Assembly (NCBI RefSeq): GCF_036711975.1
Contig: NW_027248940.1
Location: forward strand, 1,364,001-1,428,000
Reading direction: 5' to 3'
Length of the DNA: 64,000 nt
DNA from: Onthophagus taurus
Taxonomy: Eukaryota; Arthropoda; Insecta; Coleoptera; Scarabaeidae
Shown here: positions 34,584 to 47,165 of the stretch, in pieces
Numbering within the stretch: position 1 is the first letter of the stretch
How the letters are laid out: each line of letters starts with the position of its first letter
The notes under the pieces: generated by a model
What the model was told of the DNA's origin: nothing
The model's input: only the letters and a program-made list of their open reading frames with translations
Databases searched by the model: none
Position numbers and translations under genes: made by a program

Positions 34584-35107
34584 ATTGTCCTTCAGAAACA
34601 ATCACAGATCGAGTTGAGTTATCGCTAATAACCGGGGGCCTCCTCACCGATAACGAAACAGGCGCTGAAATCTTGTTATTAACAGATATAATAACTTGGC
34701 ACTGGTAAACAGCAGCATCAGTTTCTTGGATATCTTTAATTTGTAACGTATAGGTTGAGCTTCCTTGATCATGCCTGAGAGAAAATCGTGAATCATGAAC
34801 GATTAGGGTCGCCCCCGTTGAAATTGGAACGCCTTGACCCCCTCCGTTTTGATCTAATTTCATCCAAACCACCGGGTATTCATGCACGTATTGTACTGAA
34901 CATTGCATTTGAGCCGTACCCCCTATATCCACGATTACTTCTTGGGATATATATGATATCGTAGGAGATCTTTGTGACCATACTGTATAAAATAAAATTA
35001 AACAAAATTAAATCTTGATTAATGTTGATTTAAACGATAAGTTGAATTAGATTAAACTCACCTGGTGAAGATAAGATTAAAATCGTCGATAAAACCAGAT
35101 TAAACAT
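34584..35107 (-). CDS. Lac: Lachesin, exons 1 and 2 (signal peptide and Ig domain 1)
   Basis: Exon 1 (35062-35107) encodes the signal peptide MFNLVLSTILILSSP and ends in a GTGAGT donor. Exon 2 (34584-34982) follows a TACAG acceptor after a 79-bp intron and encodes the mature N-terminus (PTISYISQE) and Ig domain 1 with AQMQCSVQYVHEYPVVWMK and DAAVYQCQV, then the linker RRPPVISDNST. Its donor is GTAAGTA at 34577-34583. The split codon at the exon 2/3 junction gives SEGQS-VELNC, which continues the Lachesin sequence naturally across a 16.6-kb intron. Start chosen because the ATG directly precedes a signal peptide. Med31 starts 266 bp away on the opposite strand, so the two genes share a divergent promoter region (35108-35372). 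Confidence 0.92.
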
Positions 35108-35372
35108 GTTTTTGTTTGGGTTGTGATAAAATTGATGACAGCCACGCCTTTTAGACGTTATGTTTGATTGTTTGGAAATAAAAATCCCTAGATTTAATTC
35201 AACTAATTTTAAATTATTCACTTTTTATTATCTTCTTTTTAGTAATAAACCGCTTCGTTCGGAGAACGCTTCATTTAAATAACTTTAAAATGACTCATTA
35301 ATTAATAACAATGAAACGGGTCGAAAAATCTAGGGAATTTTTCGTTTGGCATAAATGACATTTGTATAAAAA
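35108..35372. promoter_or_regulatory. Divergent promoter region between Lachesin and Med31
   Basis: 265 bp separate the two start codons, which point away from each other. No clear TATA box; a bidirectional promoter is inferred from arrangement only. Confidence 0.4.
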
Positions 35373-35935
35373 ATGGCAGGTAAAGGTAAATCTGTGTTTA
35401 TCCATGAACTTTTTCCAATTTTTCCATTGAATTAGGCTGGAATTACATTGCAGGTGTCCCCGAAACCGACGACCAACAACGTTTACGCTTCCAAATCGAA
35501 TTAGAATTCGTACAATGCTTAGGGAACCCGAATTATTTAAATTGTAAGTCAACCTAACCTCAAAATACAAAACGATTTTCATTAAAAAAATCTTTTCTTT
35601 GCGTAGTTTTAGCCCAACGCGGTTATTTCAAAGACTCAACCTTCGTTAATTACCTAAAATATTTATTGTATTGGAAAGAACCGGATTACGCCAAATACTT
35701 AAAGTATCCAATGTGTTTATATTTTTTGGATTTATTACAATACGAGCACTTCCGAAGAGAATTAGTTAACTCGCAATGCACCAAATTCATCGACGACCAA
35801 CAAATCTTACTTTGGCAGCATTACACGCGGCGTAGAAGCCGATTATTACAAACTCCCAACGCTAACGGTGCTAATAATGAATCAAACGTACAAAATTCCC
35901 AAACAAACGGACATTTAAACCAAAAAATAACCTAA
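35373..35935 (+). CDS. MED31: Mediator complex subunit 31 (Med31/Soh1)
   Basis: Three exons: 35373-35379 (ATGGCAG only, donor GTAAAG), 35454-35543 (acceptor TTGCAG, donor GTAAGT) and 35607-35935 (acceptor CGTAG). The joined frame is 426 bp and gives 141 residues. The Med31 core is unmistakable: RLRFQIELEFVQCLGNPNYL, then NFLAQRGYFKDSTFVNYLKY, YWKEPDYAKYLKYPMCLYFL and DLLQYEHFRRELVN, with the FIDDQQILLWQHYTRRR helix, followed by a short Asn/Gln-rich tail. Med31 belongs to the Mediator middle module and acts in the nucleus in RNA polymerase II initiation. The 7-bp first exon was chosen because it restores a Met-Ala-Gly start and phase; an alternative acceptor (ATTAG at 35435) is possible. The last codons lie inside the first repeat of the array that follows. 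Confidence 0.93.
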
Positions 35936-38112
35936 TTATTGATATTTTTAAAGTAAATAAGAATTAAAATTTTTTTTTTTACGTTTAAGAGTGAGGTTAT
36001 GTTTGTTTGGGGCGAAAGATTGAGGTTATGTTTGGAATTAAATTAAAAACGTTTTTTTTTAAATGATTTTTATATTTTAATAAATAAATGATATATACAA
36101 AGGAATAAATAAGAAAGGTGTGTTTATTAATAAAATATAACCTAATTATTGATATTTTTAAATTAAATACAATAAAATAAGAATTAAAATGTTTTTGACG
36201 TTTAAGGGTGAGGTTATGTTTGGGATTAAATTAAAAACGTTTTTTTTAAATAATTTTTATATTTTAATAAATAGCTGATATACACAAAGGAATATACAAG
36301 AAAGGTGTATTTAATAATAAAAAATAACCTAATTATTGATATTTTTAAATTAAATAAGAATTACCTAAATTTTTTTTTACTTTTAAGAGTGAGGTCATGT
36401 TTGGGATTAAATTAAAAACTTTTTTTTTTAAATGATTTTTATATTTTAATAAATAAATGATATGTACAAAGGAATAAATAAGAAAGGTGTGTTTAATAAT
36501 AAAAAATACCCTAATTATTGATATTTTTAAATCAAATAAGAATTAAATTTTTTTTTCAGTTTAAGAGTGAGGTTATGTTTGGGATTAAATTAAAAACGTT
36601 TTTTTTTGAAATGATTTTTATATTTTAATAATTAAATGGTATATACAAAGCAATAAACAAGAAAGGTGTCTTTAATAATAAAAAATAACCTAATTATTGA
36701 TATTTTTAAATTGAATAACAATTAAATTTTTTTTTTACGTTTAAGAGTGAGGTTATGTTTGGGATTAAATTAAAAACGTTTTTTTCGAAATGATTTTTAT
36801 ATTTTAATAAATAAATGATATGTACAAAGGAATAAATAAGAAAGGTGTCTTTAATAATAAAAAATAACCTAATTATTGATATTTTTAAATTGAATAACAA
36901 TTAAATTTTTTTTTACGTTTAAGAGTGAGGTTATGTTTGGGATTAAATTAAAAACGTTTTTTTCGAAATGATTTTTATATTTTAATAAATAAATGATATG
37001 TACAAAGGAATAAATAAGAAAGGTGTGTTTAATAATAAAAAATAACTTAATTATTGATATTTTTAAATTAAATAAGAATTAAATTTTTTATTGACGTTTA
37101 AGAGTGAGGTTATGTTTGGGATTAAATTAAAAACGTTTTTTGATATGATTTTTATATTTTAATAAATAAATGATATGTACAAAGGAATAAATAAGAAAGG
37201 TGTGTTTAATAATAAAAAATAATTTAATTATTGATATTTTTAAATTAAATAAAAATTAAATTTTTTATTTGACGTTTAAGAGTGCGGTTATGTTTGGGAT
37301 TAAATTAAAAACGTTTTTTTTTAAATGATTTTTATATTTTAATAAATAAATGATATGTACAAAGGAATAAATAAGAAAGGTGTGTTTAATAATAAAAAAT
37401 AACCTAATTATTGATATTTTTAAATTAAATAAGAATTAATTTTTTTATTTGACGTTTAAGAGTGAGGTTATGTTTGGGATTAAATTAAAAACGTTTTTTT
37501 TTGAAATGATTTTTATATTTTAATAATTAAATGGTATATACAAAGCAATAAACAAGAAAGGTGTCTTTAATAATAAAAAATAACCTAATTATTGATATTT
37601 TTAAATTGAATAACAATTAAATTTTTTTTTTACGTTTAAGAGTGAGGTTATGTTTGGGATTAAATTAAAAACGTTTTTTTCGAAATGATTTTTATATTTT
37701 AATAAATAAATGATATGTACAAAGGAATAAATAAGAAAGGTGTCTTTAATAATAAAAAATAACCTAATTATTGATATTTTTAAATTGAATAACAATTAAA
37801 TTTTTTTTTTACGTTTAAGAGTGAGGTTATGTTTGGGATTAAATTAAAAACGTTTTTTTGAAATGATTTTTATATTTTAATAAATAAATGATATATACAA
37901 AAGAATAAATAAGAAAGGTGTGTTTAATAGTAAGAAATAACCTAATTATTGATATTTTTAAATTAAATAAGAATTAATTTTTTTATTTGACGTTTAAGAG
38001 TGAGGTTATGTTTGGGATTAAATTAAAAACGTTTTTTTTTTAATGATTTTTATATTTTAATAAATAAATGATATATACAAAAGAATAAATAAGAAAGGTG
38101 TTTTTAATAATC
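35922..38112. repeat. Satellite G: about 180-bp array between two convergent stop codons
   Basis: TTTAAGAGTGAGGTTATGTT recurs about every 175-180 bp (with one 215-bp step at the start) from 35985 to 37995, about 12 units. Each unit runs from AAAATAACCTAATTATTGAT through the TTTAAGAGTGAGG box, TTTTATATTTTAATAAATAA, and AAGAAAGGTGTGTTTAATAA. The first unit starts in the last codons of Med31 and the last unit ends at the stop codon of the minus-strand gene at 38104. A block of five units (about 36600-36900) is repeated almost identically 895 bp later (about 37495-37795). Confidence 0.95.
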
Positions 38113-38544
38113 GTAATCATCTCGGTCGAAATCGAGTCCTTCGTAATCGGAGTAATCAACCCCCGGTGGAACGAAAGCGCCGTTTAAAGCCTCAGAAATG
38201 GGTTCCCCTAATCCGATTCGAGTTGCTACACCGTAAATTAATCTCATTGCTACTAATCTATAAAGAAATTGAGTTTTAAGAAATTATTTTATTTATTTAA
38301 ATAAATTATAAATTCAAATTTGTTACCAACCCAAAACAAAAAAAATTTAATTTGTTTATTATATTTATTAATTAATTTATTTATTATTATCTTACCTTAC
38401 AAAATTAATAGCATTAGTTTCCCTTTTCTTCAAAATATTACTTAACCGTAACTTTTTTTTATTAATTTTGCGAGATTCGCACGAAAAAAGTGAGGTTAGA
38501 ATCACGAAAATCACCAGGATGAAAACGACTCGTTTACAAATCAT
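38104..38544 (-). CDS. Small secreted/membrane-anchored protein, 100 residues, two exons, unknown function
   Basis: Exon 1 is 38396-38544 and exon 2 is 38104-38257; the intron is 138 bp (GTAAGA donor, TATAG acceptor) and the joined CDS is 303 bp. The start MICKRVVFILVIFVILTSLF is a strong signal peptide or anchor, followed by SCES and a basic stretch (RKINKKKLRLSN). Exon 2 encodes LVAMRLIYGVATRIGLGEPI, then NGAFVPPGVDYSDYEGLDFD and an acidic Asp/Tyr-rich end (RDDYDY). The basic region after the signal and the acidic Tyr/Asp tail resemble a processed or secreted peptide precursor, but I do not recognise the family with confidence. It is divergent from SLX1 (481 bp between starts) and convergent with Med31. 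Confidence 0.75.
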
Positions 38545-39025
38545 TTTTTTAACTTAACTTTATTAAATTAATAAATAATTAGTTGTTTACGGTGCGAGTT
38601 TTAAACATTAAATGATCCCCACTGAAATCCCGGCTTAAATTTAACTGTATTTTACCCTGACTTGAATGAATAAGTTCGCATAAACGGATAACTGTACAAG
38701 TTAAAAGTAGGTTAATAAGAAAAGTTATTTATTTCTAATTACAATTAAGTATTTGTGTGTAAAAAATAATAAAAATTGATTAAAATTCTTCGTAAAATTT
38801 AATTTATTTAAATTAAAAATTTTTTTTGAGGTTATGTCAAATTTTTTTTTTGAGGTTATATTAATAATTTAACTCAATAATTAGAAAACAACTCCTTTTT
38901 AGTATAATAAAATTTCATTTTCGCGCCTTAAATCTGTTTTAGGTACCCGAAGAAAGTTAACTTTCACCTTAAAATCCAAAATTTATAAAAAAATAACCTC
39001 ACTTTTTAAAGGCGAGAATTCCTAA
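38545..39025. promoter_or_regulatory. Divergent intergenic region between the small secreted-protein gene and SLX1
   Basis: AT-rich, with two short GAGGTTA repeats (38827 and 38852). No further gene seen. Expected to hold the promoters of both flanking genes by position. Confidence 0.35.
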
Positions 39026-39907
39026 ATGGATGAAAACAAAGAGATTGTTGAAGATTTTTATGGAGTTTATCTTTTATATTGTAAAAACCCTAAATATTTA
39101 GGTAAAACGTACATTGGATACACCGTAGATCCTAATCGGAGGATTAAACAGCATAATAAAGGGAAAAAATACGGAGGGGCTTATAAAACGAGTAAAAAAG
39201 GACCTTGGACGATGGTTATGATTATACACGGATTTCCTAATGATATCGCCGCTTTACGGGTAATTTTATTAATTTTAAAAGATTTAATCATTAATTTTAT
39301 TTAATTAAAAACAGTTTGAATGGGCTTGGCAGCACCCCACATCTTCTCAAAGACTAAATCACATCCAAAAACAAAAAAGGAATGAGAAACAATATGATTA
39401 TCGATTGAGGGTTTTATCTGAAATGTTAACAGTGGGGCCATGGAATCGATTACCTCTAACAATACGATGGTTGGATGAGACGTTATTTCGCGATTTAGCA
39501 GTAATTTAATCTCAATTTTAATTAATTTAATCATTAAACTAAATTTTTAGGGTTTAAAAATCCCCCCAATACATATGCCAATTTGTATTGGTGGAGTTAT
39601 CAGCAAAAAAGTCGCAAAGCAAGCTGAAAATGACTCGAATGAATTAATTTCGTGCGTTATTTGTGACAAAAAAATCGAAGGGAAAGCTTTAAGATGTTTG
39701 AGAAAAAGTTGTGATTTAATTAGTCATGTAATTTGCTTGTCGCGGTTTTTTTTGAGATTAGGGGAGTATGTTCCGATTGAGGGTGAGTGTCCTCGGTGTG
39801 ATAAAAAGTTTTTGTGGAACGATTTGGTTCGAAAATCGAATGGGTGTTATGAAAATTTAGAAATTACTTTGAATGGGGATGATTTTTATAGTTCTGAGTC
39901 GGAATAA
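39026..39907 (+). CDS. SLX1: Structure-specific endonuclease subunit SLX1 (GIY-YIG)
   Basis: Three exons, all phase 0: 39026-39259 (donor GTAATT), 39315-39500 (acceptor ACAG, donor GTAATT) and 39551-39907 (acceptor TTTAG); 258 residues. The GIY-YIG nuclease domain is at about 10-90: [26 protein letters not shown], the conserved Arg in [19 protein letters not shown] and, across intron 1, RFEWAWQHP with the catalytic Glu. The C-terminal RING/PHD-like zinc region (about 163-220) has [20 protein letters not shown] and [13 protein letters not shown]1 pairs with SLX4 to cut Holliday junctions and 5' flaps in the nucleus. The length agrees with the family. The intron-retained frames would break the nuclease before its catalytic Glu. 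Confidence 0.95.
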
Positions 39908-40060
39908 GATTGTTGAAGCAATCAAACCGTGATTTATAAGCGGATTTAATAAAATTCCTAATCTTGTAAAGGACAATTTGAGTTTTAGTAACATCACCTA
40001 ATTGCTTTTTTAATCATTTGGTTTTAGAAATTTTGAAAATTTCCTATACTTAAACTTATT
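39908..40060. other. SLX1 3' flank before satellite D
   Basis: 153 bp of unique sequence with AATAAA at 39948-39953, a plausible SLX1 polyadenylation signal. Confidence 0.4.
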
Positions 40061-43000
40061 TCTTGGTATAAAGAATAGGTTTATGTCTCAGATTAAAGAT
40101 AAAATCTTCCTCTTTAAGATGATGTATCCCTTATTTGGTTTTATATAACATTCTTGGATATATCATTAAAAATTGGAAGTTTAAATTTTGACGTTTCTAA
40201 TAGTTATATAAATTAGCCTAATCTTAAAAAAATCATTCTAAACTAATTTCTTGGTGTAAAGAAGTGATTTATGTCTCAGATTAAAGATAAAATCTTCCTC
40301 TTTAAGGTGATGTATCCCTCATTTGGTTTCATATAACATTCTTGGAGATATCATTAAAAATTGGAAGCTTTAATTTTGACATTTCTAATAAATTCATCTA
40401 AATTAAGGTAAACTTAAAAAAATCGTTTTAAACTTATTTCTTGATATAAAGAAGTGATTTATGTTTCAGATTAAAGATAAAATCTTCCTCTTTAAGATGA
40501 TGTACTATACCTCATTTGGTTTTATATAACATTCTTAGAGATATCATTAAAAATTTCAAGCTTACATTTTGACGTTTCTAATAAATTTGTGAAAATTGAC
40601 ATAAATTTAAAAAATCATTCTAAACTTATTTCTTGGTGTAAAGAAGTGATTTATGTCTCAGATTAAAGATAAAATCTTCCTCTTTAAGATGATGTATCCC
40701 TCATTTGGTTTTATATAACATTCTTGGAGATATCATTAAAAATTGGAAGCTTAAAATTGACGTTTCTAATAAATTTATATAAATTACCGCAAACTTAAAA
40801 AAATCATTCTAAACTTATTTCTTGGTATAAAGAAGTGATTTATGCCTCAGATTAAAGATAAAATCTTCACCTTTAAGATGATGTATCCCTCATTTGGTTT
40901 TATATAACATTCTTGGAGATATCATTAAAAATTGGAAGCTCAAATTTTGACGTTTCTAATAAATTTATGTAAATTAACGTAAATTAAAAAAAACCATTCT
41001 AATCTTATTTCTTGGTGTAAAGAAGTGATTTATGTCTCAGATTAAAGATAAAATCTTCCTCTTTAAGATGATATATCCCTCATTTGGCTTTATATAACAT
41101 TCTTGGCTATTTTATCATTAAAAATTGCAAGCTGAAATTTTGATGTTTCTAATAAATTTGTGAAAATTGACGTAGGCTTAAAAAAATCATTCTAAACTTA
41201 TTTCTTGGTATAAAGAAGTGATTTATGCCTCAGATTAAAGATAAAATCTTCCCCTTTAAGATGATGTATCCCTCATTTGGTTTTATATAACATTCTTGGA
41301 GATATCATTAAAAATTGCAAGCTGAAATTTTGATGTTTCTAATAAATTTGTGAAAATTGACGTAAACTTAAAAAAATCATTCTAAACTTATTTCTTAGTA
41401 TAAAGTAGTGATTTATGTTTCAGATTAAAGATAAAATCTTCCTCTTTAAGGTGATGTATCCCTCATTTGGTTTCATATAACATTCTTGGAGATATCATTA
41501 AAAATTGGAAGCTTAAATTTTGACGTTTCTAATAAATTCATCTAAATTAAGGTAAATTTAAAAAAGTCATTCTAAACTTATTTCTTGATATAAAGAAGTG
41601 GTTTATGTCTCATATTAAAGATAAAATCTTCCTCTTTAAGATGATGTATCCCTCATTTGGTTTTATATAACATTCTTGGAGATATCATTAAAAATTGGAA
41701 GCTTAAATTTTGACGTTTCTAATAAATTTATGTAAATTAAGGTAAACTTAAAAAAATCATTCTAAACTTATTTCTTGGTATAAAAAAGTAGTTTATGCCT
41801 CAGATTCAAGATAAAATCTTCCTCTTTAAGATGATGTATCCCTCATTTGGTTTTATATAACATTCTTGGAGATATCATAAAAAATTGGAAGCTTAAATTT
41901 TGACGTTTCTAATAAATTTGTGAAAATTGACGTAAACTTAAAAAAATCATTCTGAACTTATTTCTTGGTATAAAGAAGTGATTTATGCCTCAAATTAAAG
42001 ATAAAATCTTCTTCTTTAAGATGATGTATCCCTCATTTGCTTTTATATAACATTCTTGGAGATATCATTAAAAATTGGAAGCTTAAATTTTGACGTTTCT
42101 AATAAATTCATCTAAATTAAGTAAACTTAAAAAAATCATTTTATACTTATTTCTTGGTATAAAAAAGTAATTTATGCCTCAGATTAAAGATAAAATCTTC
42201 CTCTTTAAAATGATGTATCCCTCATTTGGTTTTATATAATATTCTTGGAGATATCATTAAAAATTGGAAGCTTAAATTTTGACGTTTCTTATAAATTTAT
42301 GTAAATTAACGTAAATTTAAAAAAATGATTCTAAACTTATTTCTTGGTATAAAGAAGTGATTTATGACTCAGATTAAAGATAAAATCTTCCTCTTTAAGA
42401 TGAAGTAATCATCATTTGGTTTTATATAACATTCTTGGAGATATCATTAAAAATTGGAAGCTTAAAGTTTGACGTTTCTAATAAATTTATGTAAATTAAC
42501 GTAAATTTAAAAAAATCATTCTAAACTAATTTCTTGGTGTAAAGAAGTGATTTATGTTTCAGATTAAAGATAAAATCTTCCCCTTTAAGATGATGTATCC
42601 CTCATTTGGTTTTATATAACATTCTTGGAGATATCATTAAAAATTGGAAGCTTAAAATTTGACGTTTCTAATAAATTTATATAAATTAACCTAATCTTAA
42701 AAAAATCATTCTAAACTAATTTCTTGGTGTAAAGAAGTGATTTATGTCTCAGATTAAAGATAAAATCTTCCTCTTTAAGATGATGTATCCCTCATTTGGT
42801 TTTATAAATCATTCTTGGAGATATCATTAAAAATTGGAAGCTTAAATTTTGACGTTTCTAAGAAATTTATGTAAATTAACATAAATTTAAAAAAACTATT
42901 CTAAACTTATTTCTTGGTGTAAAGAAGTGATTTATGTCTCAGATTAAAGATAAAATCTTCCTCTTTAAGATGATGTATCCCTCATTTGGTTTTATATAAC

Positions 43001-46000
43001 ATTCTTGGAGATATCATTAAAAATTGGAAGCTTAAATTTTGACGTTTCTAATAAATTTATGTAAATTAACGTAAACTTAAAAAAATCATTCTAAACTTAT
43101 TTCTTGGTATAAAGAAGTGGTTTATGCCTCAGATTAAAGATAAAATCTTCCTCTTTAAGATGATGTATCTCTCATTTGGTTTTATATAACATTCTTGGAG
43201 ATAACATTAAAAATTGGAAGCTTAAATTTTGACGTTTCTAATAAATTTGTGAAAATTGACGTAAACTTAAAAAAATCATTCTAAACTTATTTCTTGGTAT
43301 AAATAAGTGATTTGTGCCTCAGATTAAAGATAAAATCTTCCTCTTTAAGATGATGTATCCCTCATTTGGTTTTACATAACATTCTTGGAGATATCATTAA
43401 AAATTGGAAGCTTAAATTTTGACGTTTCTAATAAATTTATATAAATTAACCTAATCTTAAAAAAATCATTCTAAACGAATTTCTTGGTGTAAAGAAGTGA
43501 TTTATGTCTCAGATTAAAGACAAAATCTTCCTCTTTAAGATGATGTATCCCTTATTTGGTTTTATATAACATTCTTGGAGATATCATTAAAAATTGGAAG
43601 CTTAAATTTTGACTTTTCTAATAAATTCATCTAAATTAAGGTAAACTTAAAAAATCATTCTAAACTTATTTCTTGGTATAAAGAAGTGATTTATGCCTCA
43701 AATTAAACATAAAATCTTCCTCTTTAAGATGATGTATCCCTCATTTGGTTTTATATAACATTCTTGGAGATATCATTAAAAAATGAAAGCTTAAATTTGA
43801 CGTTTCTAAGAAATTTTTGTTAATTACCGCAAACTTAAAAAAATCATTCTAAATTTATTTCTTGGTATAAATAAGTGATTTGTGCCTCAGATTAAAGATA
43901 AAATCTTCCTCTTTAAGATGATGTATCCCTCATTTGGTTTTATATAACATTCTTCGAGATATCATTAAAAATTGGAAGCTTAAATTTTGACGTTTCTAAT
44001 AAATTTATATAAATTAACCTAATCTTAAAAAAATCATTCTAAACTAATTTCTTGGTGTAAAGAAGTGATTTATGTCTCAAATTAAAGATAAAATCTTCCT
44101 CTTTAAGATGATGTATCCCTCATTTGGTTTTATATAACATTCTTGGAGATTGCATTAAAAATTGCAAGCTTAAATTTTGACATTTCTAATAAATTTATAT
44201 AAATTAACGTAAATTTAAAAAAATCATTCTAAATTTATTTCTTGGTATAAAGAAGTGATTTATGCCTCAGATTAAAGATAAAATCTTCCACTTTAAGATG
44301 ATGTATCCCTCATTTGGTTTTATATAACATTCTTGGAGATATCATTAAAAATTGGAAGCTTACGTTTTGACATTTCTAATAAATTTATGTAAATTATCGC
44401 AAACTTAAAAAAATCATTCTAAACTTATTTCTCGGTGTAAAGAAGTGATTTATGCCTCAGATTAAAGATAAAATCTTCCTCTTTAAGATGATGTATCCCT
44501 CATTTGGTTTTATATAATATTCTTGTATATCATTAAAAATTGGAAGCTTAAATTTTGACGTTTCTAATAAATTCATCTAAATTAAGGTAAACTTAAAAAA
44601 ATCATTCCAAACTTATTTCTTGGTGTAAAGAAGTGATTTATGTCTCAGATTAAAGATAAAATCTTCCTCTTTAAGATGATGTATCCCTTATTTGGTTTTA
44701 TATAACATTCTTGGAGATATCATTAAAAATTGGAAGCTTAAATTTTGACGTTTCTAATAAATTTATCTAAATTAACGTAAACTGAAAAAAAAATCATTCT
44801 AAACTTATTTCTTTGTATAAAGAAGTGATTTATGCCTCAGATTAAAGATAAAATCTTCATCTTTAAGACGATGTATCCCTCAATTGGGTTTATATAACAT
44901 TCTTGGAGATATCAGTAAAAATTGCAAGCTTAAATTTTGACGTTTCTAATAAATTTATAAATATAAATTAACGTAAATTTAAAAAATCATTCTAAATTTA
45001 TTTCTTGGTATAAAAAAGTGATTTATGTCTCAGATTAAAGATAAAATCTTGCTCTTTAAGATGATATATCCCTCATTTGGTTTTATATAACATTCTTGGA
45101 GATATCATTAAAAATTGGAAGTTTAAATTTTGACGTTTCTAATAAATTTATATAAATTACCGCAAACATAAAAAAATCATTCTAAACTTATTTCTTAGTA
45201 TCAAGAAGTGATTTATGTCTCAAATTAAAGATAAAATCTTCCTCTTTAAGATGATATATCCCTCATTTGGTTTTATATAACATTCTTGGAGATATCATTA
45301 AAAATTGCAAGCTGAAATTTTGACGTTTCTAATAAATTTGTGAAAATTGACGTAAATTTAAAAAAATCATTCTAAACTTATTTCTTGGTGTAAAGAAGTG
45401 ATTTATGCCTCAAATTAAACATAAAATCTTCCTTTTTAAGATGATGTATCCCTCATTTGGTTTCATATAACATTCTTGGAGATATCATTAAAAATTGGAA
45501 GCTTAAATTTTGACGTTTCTAATTAATTTCGGAAAATAGACGTAAACTTAAAAAAATTATTCTTAACTTATTTCTTAATATAAAGATGTGATTTATGCCT
45601 CAGATTAAACATAAAATCTTCCTCGTTAAGATGATGTATCCCTCATTTGGTTTTATATAACATTCTTGGAGATATCATTAAAAATTGCAAGCTGAAATTT
45701 TGACGTTTCTAATAAATTTGTGAAAATTGACGTAGACTTAAAAAAATCATTCTAAACTTATTTCTCGGTGTAAAGAAGTGATTTATGCCTCAGATTGAAG
45801 AAAAAAATCTTCCTCTTTAAGATGATGTATCCCTCAATTGGTTTTATACAACATTCTTGGAGATATCATTAAAAATTGGAAGTTTAAAATTTGACGTTTC
45901 TAATAAATTTATGTAAATTATCGCAAACTTAAAAAAATCATTCTAAACTTATTTCTTGGTATAAAGAAGTGATTTATGCCTCAGATTCAAGATAAAATCT

Positions 46001-46960
46001 TTCTCTTTAAGATGATGTATCCCTCATTTGGTTTTATATACCATTCTTCGAGATATCATTAAAAATTGCAAGCTGAAATTTTGACGTTTCTAATAAATTT
46101 ATGTAAATTAACGTAAACTTAAAAAAATCATTCTAAACTTATTTCTTGGTATAAAGAAGTGATTTATGTCTCAGATTAAATATAAAATCTTCCTCTTTAA
46201 GATGATGTATCCCTTATTTGGTTTTATATAACATTCTTGGAGATATCATTAAAAATTGGAAGCTTAAATTTTGACGTTTCTAATAAATTCATCTAAATTA
46301 AGGTAAACTTAAAAAATCATTCTAAACTTATTTCTTGGTATAAAGAAGTGATTTATGTCTCAAATTAAAGACAAAATCTTCCTCTTTAAGATGATGTATC
46401 TCTCATTTGGTTTTATATAATATTCTTGGAGATATCATTAAAAATTGGAAGCTTAAATTTTGACGTTTTTAAAAAATTTATGTATGTAAATTAAGGTAAA
46501 TTTAAAAAAATCATTCCAAACTTATTTCTTGGTGTAAAGAAGTGATTTATGTCTCAGATTAAAGACAAAATCTTCCTCTTTAAGATGATGTACTATACCT
46601 CATTTGGTTTTATATAACATTCTTGGAGATATCATTAAAAATTGCAAGCTTAAATTTTGACGTTTCTAATAAATTCATCTAAATTACCGCAAATTTTAAA
46701 AAATCGTTCTAGACTTACTTCTTAGCATAAAGATAAAATCTTTCTCTTTAAGATGGTGTATCCCTCATTTAGTTTTATATAACATTCTTGGAGATATCAT
46801 CGTATCTTAAATTTTGACGTTTCTAATAAATTATGAAATTAACTTAAACAAATCATTTTGAACTTATTTTTTGTTATAAATAAGTGGTTTATATCTTAGC
46901 TTAAAGCTAAAAGTTCCCTCTTTTTAGAGATATCATTTAAAAATTGGAAGTAATCAATAA
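40060..46960. repeat. Satellite D: about 188-bp monomer, about 36 copies
   Basis: The core CAGATTAAAGATAAAATCTT followed by CCTCTTTAAGATGATGTATC recurs about every 185-190 bp across 6.9 kb, with GGTTTTATATAACATTCTTG, GAGATATCATTAAAAATTGG and TTTTGACGTTTCTAATAAAT at fixed spacing. Copies are mostly more than 90% alike by eye and decay at the right end (46700-46960). The core AATCTTCCTCTTTAAGATG can fold as a small hairpin (ATCTT/AAGAT). No ORF of note. It lies between the convergent genes SLX1 and SNAP29. Confidence 0.97.
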
Positions 46961-47165
46961 ATAACAAGTAATAGATACCTTTATTACACCTTCTTAAGCA
47001 CATTTATATTTATATTACACTTAAATATAGATTCTCACAAAATTACATTTATACAATCAATATTTATTTCATTTTTTATAAAGCAATACTAAAAAAATAT
47101 TAAAAAAAAATTACTTTTATCTTTGAGTGTTTCAAAATGGAATTATTACTGTAATAATTAAACAT
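46961..47165. other. SNAP29 3' flank
   Basis: AT-rich unique sequence after satellite D; nothing else recognised. Confidence 0.35.

Noticed and set aside
36706-37795. Two identical 64-codon minus-strand ORFs
   Set aside because: They are repeat units of array G translated; identity reflects a recent duplication, not coding conservation.
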